Of a stretch of DNA of 64,000 nucleotides, positions 1 through 8,908 are shown one piece after another. The notes under the pieces are model-generated. The model saw nothing but the letters and a program-made list of their open reading frames with translations. It searched no databases and had not been told where the DNA came from. Origin of the DNA: Candidatus Poribacteria bacterium (GTDB lineage Bacteria; Poribacteria; WGA-4E; WGA-3G); the NCBI GenBank assembly GCA_022821065.1, contig JAJEEK010000094.1, positions 49,892-113,891 on the forward strand, written 5' to 3'. Numbering within the stretch: the stretch's first letter is position 1; each line of letters opens with the position of its first letter. Position numbers and translations under genes: made by a program.

Positions 1-673
1 TATGCAGTCGCCCAGCGGTATCAATGATTAACACGTCGGCACTGCGATGTTTCGCTGCCTGAATCGCATCAAAGACCACAGAAGCAGGCTCAGCATTCTC
101 TCCGCCTCGTATCAACTCAGCACCTGCCCGTTCACACCAAATTGCGAGCTGGTCCTCGGCTGCCGCGCGGAACGTATCACCAGCGGCGACAAGTACACGC
201 TGACCGTCCTTAACACAACGATTGGCAAGTTTGCCGATGGTCGTGGTTTTGCCTGCCCCGTTGACACCGAGAACCAAAATCGTATATGGTTTTTCATCTT
301 TAACTTGTATCGGTACATCCTCACCAAGGAGATTCAGGATTTCCGACTTTATGACAGATTCCAATTCCGAAGAATCAATTAACCCCTCTACTCTGACTCG
401 TTCTCTGACGTTATCCATTAACGTCAACGTCGTATCAACGCCGACATCTGCTTGGATCAAAATTTCCTCAATTTCCTCCATCAGGCCTTCGTCGATTTTT
501 CTCCCGATCTGTAGTAACCCCGATAACTGAGACATGAACTGGTTTCGAGTTTTCGCTAACCCGGACTTCAGGCGATCAAACCAGTTCTGTTGTTTATCCT
601 CGGCACCATTTTCATCTACAGTATCGGACACGACGTCGCTTTTATCACGACCTTTAAATAGGTTTCTTAGCAT
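1..673 (-). CDS. ftsY: Signal recognition particle receptor FtsY, C-terminally truncated by window edge
   Basis: Docking GTPase that receives SRP-ribosome complexes at the membrane. The visible 224 codons read from an ATG at 673. They hold a short acidic/basic N-terminal segment ([13 protein letters not shown]), the helical N domain, and the start of the NG GTPase domain with P-loop [15 protein letters not shown], followed by the [12 protein letters not shown] motif and the DTAGR G3 motif just before the window edge. The remaining G-domain lies outside. The A domain is very short, so membrane targeting would depend on the N-terminal amphipathic part. An AGGAG sequence lies about 14 nt upstream of the start. 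Family assignment is secure; the start is likely but not certain. Confidence 0.93.
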   Translation of the reverse strand, partial: MLRNLFKGRDKSDVVSDTVDENGAEDKQQNWFDRLKSGLAKTRNQFMSQLSGLLQIGRKIDEGLMEEIEEILIQADVGVDTTLTLMDNVRERVRVEGLIDSSELESVIKSEILNLLGEDVPIQVKDEKPYTILVLGVNGAGKTTTIGKLANRCVKDGQRVLVAAGDTFRAAAEDQLAIWCERAGAELIRGGENAEPASVVFDAIQAAKHRSADVLIIDTAGRLH

Positions 674-756
674 TATCTGCGTTATCTCTCCTTCTATGAT
701 TATCCATTTAATTTACATCTATAGCCTCAGCAGAAAACCGTATCTGCTATTTTGAT

Positions 757-786
757 ATAATACAGTAACAGTAAGTAGAATAGCAA
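757..786 (-). promoter_or_regulatory. Possible sigma-70 promoter for ftsY
   Basis: On the minus strand TTGCTA (786-781) and TATTAT (762-757) are separated by 18 bp, about 85 nt before the ftsY start. The match is moderate only. Confidence 0.4.
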
Positions 787-867
787 ACGAAAATGAGGCG
801 TTAGTTTTCAACTATCAGCAGGCGGTATTTTAGCTACCCGATGATAACAGTGTATACGCGAATTTTC

Positions 868-896
868 TTGAAATGACTCCCAATTTATTTTATACT
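868..896 (+). promoter_or_regulatory. Sigma-70 promoter for the haem lipoprotein gene
   Basis: TTGAAA (868-873), a 17-bp spacer and TATACT (891-896) place a start site near 903, about 47 nt before the ATG at 950. The -10 box lies inside the dyad at 887-921. Confidence 0.75.
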
Positions 897-921
897 AAAT
901 TGTCAGTATTTAGTATAAAAT
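887..921. promoter_or_regulatory. 14-bp perfect dyad overlapping the -10 box, candidate repressor operator
   Basis: The arms attttatactaaat (887-900) and atttagtataaaat (908-921) are perfect inverted complements around a 7-nt centre (901-907). The dyad covers the -10 hexamer and the predicted start point of the promoter at 868-896. A regulator bound here would block RNA polymerase. No regulator gene lies next to it, so the ligand and protein are unknown. A terminator role is unlikely because no gene on either strand ends here. Confidence 0.7.
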
Positions 922-949
922 TTCGCGGAAAAAAATTGAGGAATTTATC

Positions 950-1525
950 ATGAAAACGCACACACGAAACCCACTATTCAGTCTCGCAATAATACTAATA
1001 ACCTGCTTATTCTGCGCCAGTTGCGCCGAAAAGCAGTTAGAAGAAATCATTGAACAGCAAGACGAAGAAACGACTATGGACACAGCGGAACCAACCCAGC
1101 CTGAGGAACCGGTTGTGGTTCTTCCCGGCCTGCCAGCAGACGTGGCAGGCTACACACAGTGGCTCCAATTAAACGCGGAACCGATACCTCCTGTGCCTGG
1201 CGGCGATCCGCACAACGGTACAAAAAATGTTTATGTGAATAAAACACGGGAAGAGATCGCACCGAACGGCGAACAGCAATTTCCATATCCTGACGGCAGC
1301 ATTGTTATAAAGGAAGCATACCGTCCGGGTAAGGACTTCGTCGGACTCATTGCCATTATGCGGAAGAAAGCGGGTGTCGACCCGGATCACAACGACTGGG
1401 AATTCATTGAATACGTCCGAAACGCACCGGATGCTGATTTCAGTGTCATCGCTAAGGATGGTGTGTGTTGGGGATGTCACTCCAGAGTCGAAGATATTGA
1501 TTACGTTTTCACAGAACTTGAATAG
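950..1525 (+). CDS. Cytochrome P460-like c-haem lipoprotein
   Basis: Predicted exported one-haem protein of 191 aa. The N-terminus is a lipoprotein-type signal (hydrophobic residues ~9-22, Cys near 26), followed by an acidic Glu/Pro-rich linker. The body resembles the cytochrome P460 fold: a segment with VIKEAYRPGKDFVGLIAI, a tryptophan-containing strand, and a single C-terminal haem-binding motif CWGCH at residues 173-177. P460 family members oxidise hydroxylamine or bind NO using a lysine-crosslinked haem; activity here is not shown and the crosslinking lysine cannot be assigned by eye. It has its own promoter and operator upstream. The next gene also encodes haem c motifs, which suggests a shared redox task at the cell envelope. 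Confidence 0.7.
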   Translation: MKTHTRNPLFSLAIILITCLFCASCAEKQLEEIIEQQDEETTMDTAEPTQPEEPVVVLPGLPADVAGYTQWLQLNAEPIPPVPGGDPHNGTKNVYVNKTREEIAPNGEQQFPYPDGSIVIKEAYRPGKDFVGLIAIMRKKAGVDPDHNDWEFIEYVRNAPDADFSVIAKDGVCWGCHSRVEDIDYVFTELE

Positions 1526-1532
1526 GATTTTA

Positions 1533-1557
1533 CTGGCGAGGTTTGATCCCTCGCCAG
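1533..1557. repeat. Interspersed hairpin repeat, ctggcgagg / cctcgccag
   Basis: A 9-bp perfect stem with a 7-nt loop follows the stop codon of the upstream gene. A near-identical hairpin occurs at 23274-23298, also just after a stop codon, so it is a repeated element that may also attenuate transcription. There is no T-tract. Confidence 0.7.
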
Positions 1558-1602
1558 CCATATTGCCCGCATCAAATTTCACTAGAAAATAAGGAGTCTC
1601 TC

Positions 1603-2838
1603 TTGGATACACACTATAATAATTATGTGAAGCAAATCAGCCACACCATTGGAGGCGCAAAACGCTGGGATATATCCAGCGTAGTACCATCATTCCTACA
1701 ACTTGGATTCGTCGTAAGTATCGCGCTCAGCCTCTTATTGCAGACCGGTGTGGAGGCGCGTCCTGAATTTGCAACTGAACTTGAGAAAGAATGTAGTTTT
1801 TGTCACCTTGACCCTGCAGGCGGTGGTCCACGAAACCGTATCGGCGAAATTTTTGAAGAGAACTATTTTGAATTTCCTGAAGACTTTGACATGGAAGCCG
1901 TAACGGAAGAAGCGATGGAAGTCGTCAAGCAGCTCACAACATCACTTGACTTTCAGACTGCATTCATCAAAACAACACATGTCGATGCAGAAGAAAGTAC
2001 GATCGCAGGTTGTAACTCGTGCCATTCTTCAGTTGACAGATTCCTACTCATGCAAGCAGAGGTAACGTTTAATGCAAAAGCCTCGGAGAATATCAATCTC
2101 ACGCTCTCCAATAATGCTGGCACAACGATGAACGCGTTTGCAACGGTAGATGCAATTCCGAAACATCTCTACGTCAAAGTCGGACAATTTCGGCTCCCGT
2201 TCGCTATTAAACAGAAGGACCACAATATCCTTGTCCGGGAAGGTTATGGGCTCGGTTCTAACAAACGGGATGTCGGCGTTGAACTCGGTGGAAGTGCGGG
2301 TAAGCTTTTTTACAACGCAGCATTCTTTAACGCCGGTAATGCCACAGCCAAAGGTGGACTCGGCACACTTGGTGCACAACTCGGACCGGTTCGCGCGGGT
2401 ATCTCTGGCATCCTTGAAAAACCGGATGAAGAGTGGGAACGCCTCATCGGTGCATTCCTTACCGCTTCTTATGCGGGTTTGAGTATAGAAGGGGAATTTA
2501 ATTGTGGGAACAGCGGCGAGGTCGCCTCTTTCGCGCCGGATGATGTTGACTCAAAGGGATATTATGTTGGCGCAAAATATCGCGTCCTACCGCAACTCAC
2601 GCTTGCAGGTCGATACGGCTTGTTCGATCCGGATCGCACAATAAAGGGTGATGGGAGTCAACGCGTGACACTGAGTGCACAATATAATTTTATGGAAAAT
2701 GGGGCGATCTCACTCTTTTACTGGGCAAACCTTGCGAACGCTGATCGAGGCGAGGATGATGCCATCGGAGACAAAGGCACACTGCGCCAACTCCAAGGTA
2801 CAGACCAGATTATTTTGATGTCCCGATTCTGGTTTTAA
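1603..2838 (+). CDS. Cytochrome c-porin fusion, outer-membrane protein with two CxxCH motifs
   Basis: The TTG start at 1603 is chosen because AAGGAG (1591-1596) sits 6 nt upstream. This gives 411 aa with a long N-terminal region and a signal segment (~residues 35-52) ending near a VEA cleavage site. Two haem-binding motifs follow: CSFCH at 64-68, in a CxxCHxxPxGGG context typical of exported c-type cytochromes, and CNSCH at 137-141. From ~145 to the C-terminus the sequence alternates hydrophobic and polar residues and ends in RFWF, typical of a 16-18-strand outer-membrane barrel of the phosphate-selective porin type, with the phrase VKVGQFRLPF. The known analogy is to outer-membrane porin-cytochrome electron conduits. 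That both functions sit in one chain is seen directly; electron transfer across the membrane is inferred. Confidence 0.75.
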   Translation: MDTHYNNYVKQISHTIGGAKRWDISSVVPSFLQLGFVVSIALSLLLQTGVEARPEFATELEKECSFCHLDPAGGGPRNRIGEIFEENYFEFPEDFDMEAVTEEAMEVVKQLTTSLDFQTAFIKTTHVDAEESTIAGCNSCHSSVDRFLLMQAEVTFNAKASENINLTLSNNAGTTMNAFATVDAIPKHLYVKVGQFRLPFAIKQKDHNILVREGYGLGSNKRDVGVELGGSAGKLFYNAAFFNAGNATAKGGLGTLGAQLGPVRAGISGILEKPDEEWERLIGAFLTASYAGLSIEGEFNCGNSGEVASFAPDDVDSKGYYVGAKYRVLPQLTLAGRYGLFDPDRTIKGDGSQRVTLSAQYNFMENGAISLFYWANLANADRGEDDAIGDKGTLRQLQGTDQIILMSRFWF

Positions 2839-2887
2839 AAGGTGCCCCGGATAGCACCTGAAAAAATAACGCGAAAAATGTTCCTAA

Positions 2888-2921
2888 ACATAGGGGCGGC
2901 TTCCTACATCCGTCCCTATGT
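2888..2921 (+). terminator. Stem-loop terminator after the cytochrome-porin gene
   Basis: ACATAGGG(g)CGG pairs with CCG(t)CCCTATGT around a 10-nt loop, followed by a T-rich run (tgtttatattt). A smaller AGGTGC/GCACCT hairpin immediately follows the stop codon at 2839-2860. Confidence 0.6.
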
Positions 2922-3042
2922 GTTTATATTTACACATAACGCCACTTAAAGACACTTTTTTATCTTTTTCCAGCCTACCCTAAAATCCCACTGAAAGCGA
3001 ACCTACACCGTTTAAAGGCTTGGTACACCGTCGAAAAAAGTT

Positions 3043-3058
3043 GGCACAAGAATTGCGT
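3043..3058 (+). promoter_or_regulatory. Sigma-54-type (-24/-12) promoter
   Basis: TTGGCACaagaaTTGCG matches the RpoN consensus: GG at 3044-3045 and GC at 3056-3057 with exactly 10 bp between, and TGGCAC and TTGC both intact. It lies about 110 nt upstream of the macroglobulin start at 3168. A sigma-54 activator gene occurs in this window at 51487-52920, but a direct link is not shown. Confidence 0.7.
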
Positions 3059-3167
3059 AAGGTATACCGGAATTGCTTAATTAATAATTTTGCTACCAAT
3101 AGTTATAAGTGTTGGCAACAAAAGTACCGGCACGAACAAACTTTCTAAAGTACAGGGGGCACTTCTC

Positions 3168-6100
3168 ATGGTGTTTTCCAAACTTTCTAAAAATCTTTCG
3201 TTGGAACATGGAAATTCCCGAAATTTGCTACTCAAAAGTCTATTCGGGGTCATAGGGTTGATGGCTCTGCTGCTCGGTGCCTGTATTTTCTACATCGTGC
3301 GGGGAAACGTGGGTGCGAAGACCCGATATAATGTTAAGACTTTCGCGCCACAAGGAGAAGTGCCAGAATGGACCGATTTTTCGATTACCTTTTCGGAGGC
3401 AATCGTTGATAAATCACGCGTTGGAACAGAAGTCCCAGCAGAAGCCCTTCGATTTACGCCAGCTGTCCAGGGTACTGCCCGTTGGGTAGCCCCTGACAGA
3501 ATAAGTTTCTTTTTAGACGCACCTTTAGCCCCCGCCGCGCAATATACTGTCAAACTTACATCTGAAATCAATCCATCTGAAGTATTCCAGCTCACCGGCC
3601 AAAAAGAGTTCAAATTCGCTACTGAACCTTTTAGAGTTCAGCAGACACGCATGGAATTTAGGAATGACGCGGCTCGTGAATACGCAATAGGTTTCGGTAC
3701 AATAACATTTAATTATCCAGTAACAACCGCCGATTTAAAGGCGCATCTTTCTATTGAATTAGATGATGGAACAGAAATTCCGTATCAAATTCAAACCAAC
3801 ACGTTAACAGCACGAACGATAACATTCGAGACGAAACGGATAAAACGCAGCAACGTAAACCAAGAAATAAAAGTCAAAGTCGAAAAGGGGTTTAAATGCA
3901 CTGGCGGGGAAATTGGTCTCGAAAAAGCAAATGTTACACTTGTAATACTCCGTGGTAGAGGCACCCTCGGCGTAACATATTCAGACGTTCGAGAAAGCGA
4001 CGGTACACCTTATATTTCAGTCAGTTTTAACGCCCCGATACTCAGCGATAGTGTTGAACCTTATCTTGAAGTTACACCAGCAGTAAATTATCAAGTAACA
4101 TCGAATTACCGGAACATTAAAATCCACGGCGATTTTAAGCGGCGGACCACCTACACACTGAAAATTCGGCGCGGTTTGACAGCCCGTAACGATGCGGTTT
4201 TAAAACAGGACTATATGACGCAGCTCAGAATCCCGGACATCCGTCCGCAGATCCGGTTTCTTGGTGCAGGCTTCTTTCTTGCCAGAAAAGGACACTTGAA
4301 CCTCGGACTCGCAACGATTAACGTTAAGCGCGTAAAACTTGATATTGAGAAAGTTTTTGCCAATAATCTCATCTATGTTTCAAAATTAGACAGATGGAGT
4401 CGGTGGAGTAGGAATTTAGGCAAACCTATCCACTCGGAAGTACTTGATATACCGACGGAATTGAACGAAGAGGTAACAACACCCATTTCATTAGAGGATT
4501 ACCTCTCAGACGAACATGTGGGTATCTTCAAGGTTGTTGTGCGAAATGAGGATAGTCGGTGGTACAGTGCTCATCAATGGGTACTCATTACAGATTTAGG
4601 TATCAGTGCCAAGCGTGCGGGGGACAACCTATACGTTTGGGTGAAATCCCTTGCGACCGGCAAACCAGTGCCAGCAGCGCGTGTCAAACTCATCAGCGAC
4701 AACAACCAGACACTGCTTACGGGTACAACGAATTGGGCAGGTTTTGTCGAGTTTACTGATGTCGCGGAGAAGACTAACGACTTTATACCGTTTATGATTA
4801 CCGTCGCGAAACGCGACGATCTCGCCTTTGTTCAATTAGATCGCCATGAAATCGCAACTGCGGACTTCGACATCGCAGGACCCGCGTATTTACAGAAAGG
4901 CTATGAAGCGTTTCTCTACACGAGTCGGGGGGTCTATCGACCTGGCGAGACTGTTCAACTTGCCGGTATTGTCCGGGGGCCGAAACAGAGACCTGCTGAT
5001 TCACTTCCTACTCGCATTGAAATTCTCGCTCCAGATGGTAGAATCATGCGAAAATTAAGACAACAGACGAATAAAAGCGGTGCCTGCGACCTGAAAATCC
5101 CGATTTCTGACTACGCTCTGACAGGCAACTATATTGCGAAAATGAAGATTGCCGATCGAGTCGTTGGAAGGACCCAATTTCAGGTTGAAGAATTCATGCC
5201 AGACCGGATGAAAGTTACCCTAACAACGGACAAATCCACTTACAAACTTGGAGAAGTCCCCAACGTTGAAGTCAACGCGACGAATCTGTTTGGTCCCCCA
5301 GCCGTAGGACGGAAGGTTCAGGCTTCATGTCAACTGCAAGCAGTTCCGTTTATCGTTTCTGAGGACACCTTACCACCAGGAACAGATGTGACGAAGTGGC
5401 GTTCCTTTGTCTTCGGAAGTCATACCAGACAATTTGAAAGTCAACGGATTGAATTAGGAGAAGCCAAGACTGATGCAGAGGGCAAAGCGCGCTACCAATT
5501 TACTATCCCTTCAACATTGAAAGCCCCATCTTTGCTCAACGGTATTTTGACAGCGAGCGTTAGCGAAATTGGTGGACGTGCTGTCACGGCTTCACACCGA
5601 GTTGTTATCCACCCTTACTCACATTATGTCGGTCTGCGGCGAACAACTACCGGAGAAGTCAAGATTAACCAGCCGCTTCACTTCGACTATGTAGCTGTTG
5701 ATAATACAATGGCAGTTGCACCGGGTAGGGCTTTGAAACTCACACTCTACAAGGTGCATTGGAATACAATACTTCGACAGAACTCAGCAGGACGTTACGA
5801 GTACGTCTCTGAACCGCAGACGACAGAAGTGAAAACGTACGCGTTAACTTCGGCAGAGACTGTACAGACACTGACATTAACACCTTCAGACTACGGTAGA
5901 TACCGTGTCAGCCTTGAGGATATCGAATCAACGGCAACGGCAGAAATAGGATTTTACGTGAGCGGATGGAGAAACACACCGGTTTCTATGGAACATCCGA
6001 CTCGGTTGGATCTGACTCTTGACAAACCGGGCTATCGTCCGGGCGAAACAGCAAAACTAAACATCAAGGCACCGTTCTCAGGGACGCTCCTTCTCACAGT

Positions 6101-8894
6101 CGAACGAGATCGCGTGCTCAGCCACCGCACGATAGTCATGAAAGAAAATACGGCAACGTTATCCATCCCAGTACGAGATAATTACAAACCGAATGTGTAT
6201 GTTTCAGGAACCCTGACGCGATCCACTTCAATGGATACAATATCATCGGTCAATAAGAAATCGCTTCTTCCAGCCCGGGCCTTTGGTGTGATTCCTTTGA
6301 AAATAGATGCGACCCGAAGTCGACTCTCTATTGAAATGTCACTCAAGGGAAAAAATGATGCCGGTTCGACTGACGATATCCCACTTCAGGCAAACTATGA
6401 TGCCGATATTTCCGAAAGTGGCGAGGTAGTCGTCCTACCAAACAGTGAGGTGGACATCATGTTCCAAGTCCATGGTAGGCGTTCATGGCAAAAATATGAT
6501 GTGTGTATAGCGGCTGTTGACGACGGAATTCTCGCGTTAACTGATTTCCAAACACCAAATCCGCACGATTATTTCTATCAACAACGCGGGTTGAAGACGC
6601 GTTCTTTCGACCTCTATGGCGGGATTCTGCCTGAAATAGCAGATGTCACCGACAACTCAAGCACGGGTGGTGACGCGGCACTCGCACGTCAAAGAAGGCA
6701 ACGCCTTAATACGAGCAGTATCAGGCGTGTGAAACCAGTTTCCCTGTGGTCAGGATTTGTGAAAACAGACGGAAACGGGCGCGGGAGTGTCCGATTCAAG
6801 GTTCCTCAATTCAATGGGAAATTAAGACTGATGGCGGTCGCTTTTGCTGGATCAAACTACGGTGCTACGGAAGCGTATTTGACCGTCCGAGAACCTATTG
6901 TTTTAACACCAACGTTCCCACGATTTCTCGCAGGCGGAGATAAGATCCGTGTTCCCGTTACCCTTTTTAATGGTACAGGTGACGATGGGGAATTCACTGT
7001 CACATTGCAAGCAGCGGGTGACGTGCAACTCTTGTCGGCAAGTTCAGAATCATCAGCCTTCAGCCCTCAGCCTTCAGTTAAAGAGGGTTCTCTGGCAACG
7101 ACAAAAAACGCTTTAACTGAAAACGACCAACTGAACCGTGAAAAATCTCTCAGCATAAATAAAAAAGTTGAAGTAGGCATAGAGGCACAAGTCTTTTTCG
7201 ACATTGGTGTTCAGGATGCGATAGGAGAAGTAACTTTCAATCTATCCGCGCAAGGTAATGGAGAAACGACGAAAATAGATGTCCAATTGCCGATGCGTTC
7301 TGTTGCACCACCTGTGACAAAAACGGGACACGGTGCGGTTCGTGCGGGTAAACCGGTCGATTTTATTCTCCCATCGAATCTAATACCAGAGTCATCCGAG
7401 TTTAGTTTGACGCTGACCCCGTTTCCAAATGTTGCGTTTGCCGACAGCTTGCGTTACCTTGTACGTTATCCGTATGGGTGCTTGGAGCAGACAACAAGCA
7501 AAGTGTTTCCGCTGCTTTACTTCAGCGACTTAGCACGAACTGTCGAACCGATGCTCGCGGCAGAAGATTCCGTAGATTACTATGTTACATCAGGAATCAC
7601 GAAACTTGAAAGTATGCTGATGTCAAACGGTCAGTTCTCGTACTGGCCCGGTGGGACGTATGCCAACCCGTGGAGCAGCATCTACGCGTCTCACTTTCTC
7701 GTTGAAGCGCGGAAAGCTGGGTATGAGGTTGCAGACCGAGTTTACGAAGCGATGTTGGAAGGTTTAAAAACAGAGGCAAAATTTTCACCCGATATGGAAG
7801 ATGAAAACGACGCTCAAAAGATAAAAACCGAGATCGCGCTAGCAACCTATGCCTCTTATGTCTTAGCCGCTGCGGGACAACCTGACCGTGGTACGATGCA
7901 CTACTTAAAAAATAGGGGTGCCGGTGGTCTCAGCGACTACAGCCACTTCCAACTTGCTGGAGCCTTCGCGTTGAGTGATGAACTCGAAACTGCCCTTTCA
8001 ATGCTACCAGTATCCGTATTACCCAATTTTAACGGAAAAGATACGGAAAAACGGGAGACAGGTGGGACTTTCAACTCACCTATCCGAGCGCAAGCGATTA
8101 TGTTGGACGTGCTTGCCGAAGTTAACGAAAACCATCCGTCTATTCCGACGCTCGTCAAGAATCTGAGTGAAGCGGCATCCGATGGAAACCGATGGACGAC
8201 AACTCAAGACAACGCTTTCGCGTTTCTTGCACTCGGCAAGATTATGCAGAAACAGGCAGATCGGAATTACAACGGTACCATCAGAATCAACGGTGAAGAT
8301 TTCGCTGACTTTGATGCCAACGAGATACGTTTCACTGATGAAGCGTGGGACGGTACGCGTATACAAATTTCCGTGAAAGGCGACGGGACTTGCTACTACT
8401 ATTGGAGCGCATTCGGTATCCAACGCGATTCATACATTGAAGAATATGAACATGAACTCCAGGTACGCCGCCGCTATTTCAACAAAGATGGTGAGGAACT
8501 CACTGGCACGTTTGTCCACGGCGACTTAATCGTCGCAGAGATCAGTGTTAAAGCACTCACAGCGAACTTGGAAAACGTTGTCGTCGTCGATATGTTGCCA
8601 ACCGGTTTCGAGATTGAGAACCCACGTCTGGAATCCAGAGCAGGGATACCATGGCTGAAAACACAAGGTTTTAAGCCCGATTATCTCGACATTCGCGATG
8701 ATCGCCTTATCTTCTTCGGTACGTTCCCGCGTCAACGTGAACGTAAGTTCTATTACGCGCTAAGAGCAGTGACACAAGGCGAATTTACCTTGCCACCGAT
8801 CGCGGCGGAAGCGATGTATGACCCAACGAAGTCTACTGTAAAAGGGAGTATGGCGATCAAAGTGGTTACGGAACAGTCAGTAACCCACCGCTAA
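3168..8894 (+). CDS. Bacterial alpha-2-macroglobulin, thioester-containing
   Basis: Large envelope protease trap of 1908 aa. The ATG at 3168 is preferred over an in-frame TTG at 3090 because AGGGGG lies 9 nt upstream and the resulting N-terminus is a compact signal/anchor with a possible lipobox LGAC (Cys39). Repeated macroglobulin beta-sandwich domains follow, including the MG2-like block with YLQKGYEAFLYTSRGVYRPGE (interrupted here for length), then the A2M domain near LWSGFVKTDGNG. The thioester motif GCLEQ has Cys1438 and Gln1441, followed by the alpha-helical terpenoid-like barrel and the C-terminal receptor-like sandwich. The family traps attacking proteases by thioester crosslinking. 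It is followed after 14 nt by the PBP1C gene, the classical pairing thought to protect the cell when the wall is breached. Heptamer repeats lie inside the gene at 7054-7080. Confidence 0.93.
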   Translation: MVFSKLSKNLSLEHGNSRNLLLKSLFGVIGLMALLLGACIFYIVRGNVGAKTRYNVKTFAPQGEVPEWTDFSITFSEAIVDKSRVGTEVPAEALRFTPAVQGTARWVAPDRISFFLDAPLAPAAQYTVKLTSEINPSEVFQLTGQKEFKFATEPFRVQQTRMEFRNDAAREYAIGFGTITFNYPVTTADLKAHLSIELDDGTEIPYQIQTNTLTARTITFETKRIKRSNVNQEIKVKVEKGFKCTGGEIGLEKANVTLVILRGRGTLGVTYSDVRESDGTPYISVSFNAPILSDSVEPYLEVTPAVNYQVTSNYRNIKIHGDFKRRTTYTLKIRRGLTARNDAVLKQDYMTQLRIPDIRPQIRFLGAGFFLARKGHLNLGLATINVKRVKLDIEKVFANNLIYVSKLDRWSRWSRNLGKPIHSEVLDIPTELNEEVTTPISLEDYLSDEHVGIFKVVVRNEDSRWYSAHQWVLITDLGISAKRAGDNLYVWVKSLATGKPVPAARVKLISDNNQTLLTGTTNWAGFVEFTDVAEKTNDFIPFMITVAKRDDLAFVQLDRHEIATADFDIAGPAYLQKGYEAFLYTSRGVYRPGETVQLAGIVRGPKQRPADSLPTRIEILAPDGRIMRKLRQQTNKSGACDLKIPISDYALTGNYIAKMKIADRVVGRTQFQVEEFMPDRMKVTLTTDKSTYKLGEVPNVEVNATNLFGPPAVGRKVQASCQLQAVPFIVSEDTLPPGTDVTKWRSFVFGSHTRQFESQRIELGEAKTDAEGKARYQFTIPSTLKAPSLLNGILTASVSEIGGRAVTASHRVVIHPYSHYVGLRRTTTGEVKINQPLHFDYVAVDNTMAVAPGRALKLTLYKVHWNTILRQNSAGRYEYVSEPQTTEVKTYALTSAETVQTLTLTPSDYGRYRVSLEDIESTATAEIGFYVSGWRNTPVSMEHPTRLDLTLDKPGYRPGETAKLNIKAPFSGTLLLTVERDRVLSHRTIVMKENTATLSIPVRDNYKPNVYVSGTLTRSTSMDTISSVNKKSLLPARAFGVIPLKIDATRSRLSIEMSLKGKNDAGSTDDIPLQANYDADISESGEVVVLPNSEVDIMFQVHGRRSWQKYDVCIAAVDDGILALTDFQTPNPHDYFYQQRGLKTRSFDLYGGILPEIADVTDNSSTGGDAALARQRRQRLNTSSIRRVKPVSLWSGFVKTDGNGRGSVRFKVPQFNGKLRLMAVAFAGSNYGATEAYLTVREPIVLTPTFPRFLAGGDKIRVPVTLFNGTGDDGEFTVTLQAAGDVQLLSASSESSAFSPQPSVKEGSLATTKNALTENDQLNREKSLSINKKVEVGIEAQVFFDIGVQDAIGEVTFNLSAQGNGETTKIDVQLPMRSVAPPVTKTGHGAVRAGKPVDFILPSNLIPESSEFSLTLTPFPNVAFADSLRYLVRYPYGCLEQTTSKVFPLLYFSDLARTVEPMLAAEDSVDYYVTSGITKLESMLMSNGQFSYWPGGTYANPWSSIYASHFLVEARKAGYEVADRVYEAMLEGLKTEAKFSPDMEDENDAQKIKTEIALATYASYVLAAAGQPDRGTMHYLKNRGAGGLSDYSHFQLAGAFALSDELETALSMLPVSVLPNFNGKDTEKRETGGTFNSPIRAQAIMLDVLAEVNENHPSIPTLVKNLSEAASDGNRWTTTQDNAFAFLALGKIMQKQADRNYNGTIRINGEDFADFDANEIRFTDEAWDGTRIQISVKGDGTCYYYWSAFGIQRDSYIEEYEHELQVRRRYFNKDGEELTGTFVHGDLIVAEISVKALTANLENVVVVDMLPTGFEIENPRLESRAGIPWLKTQGFKPDYLDIRDDRLIFFGTFPRQRERKFYYALRAVTQGEFTLPPIAAEAMYDPTKSTVKGSMAIKVVTEQSVTHR
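7054..7080 (+). repeat. In-frame heptamer repeat (CAGCCTT/CAGCCCT) inside the macroglobulin gene
   Basis: Three heptamers (cagcctt, cagccct, cagcctt) followed by cagtta, 21 nt plus a partial unit, encode a Ser/Pro/Gln-rich loop (SAFSPQPS) and preserve the reading frame. The surrounding stretch to ~7150 looks like an unconserved insertion between strands of the MG/A2M region. Confidence 0.65.
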
Positions 8895-8908
8895 AGCAAG
8901 GGGAACCT

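Noticed and set aside
47..755. Plus-strand open frames at the left edge
   Set aside because: They are antisense to ftsY, whose P-loop and N domain read clearly on the minus strand.
2839..2860. AGGTGC/GCACCT hairpin as a main terminator
   Set aside because: Short stem and no T-tract; the larger structure at 2888-2921 is the better candidate.
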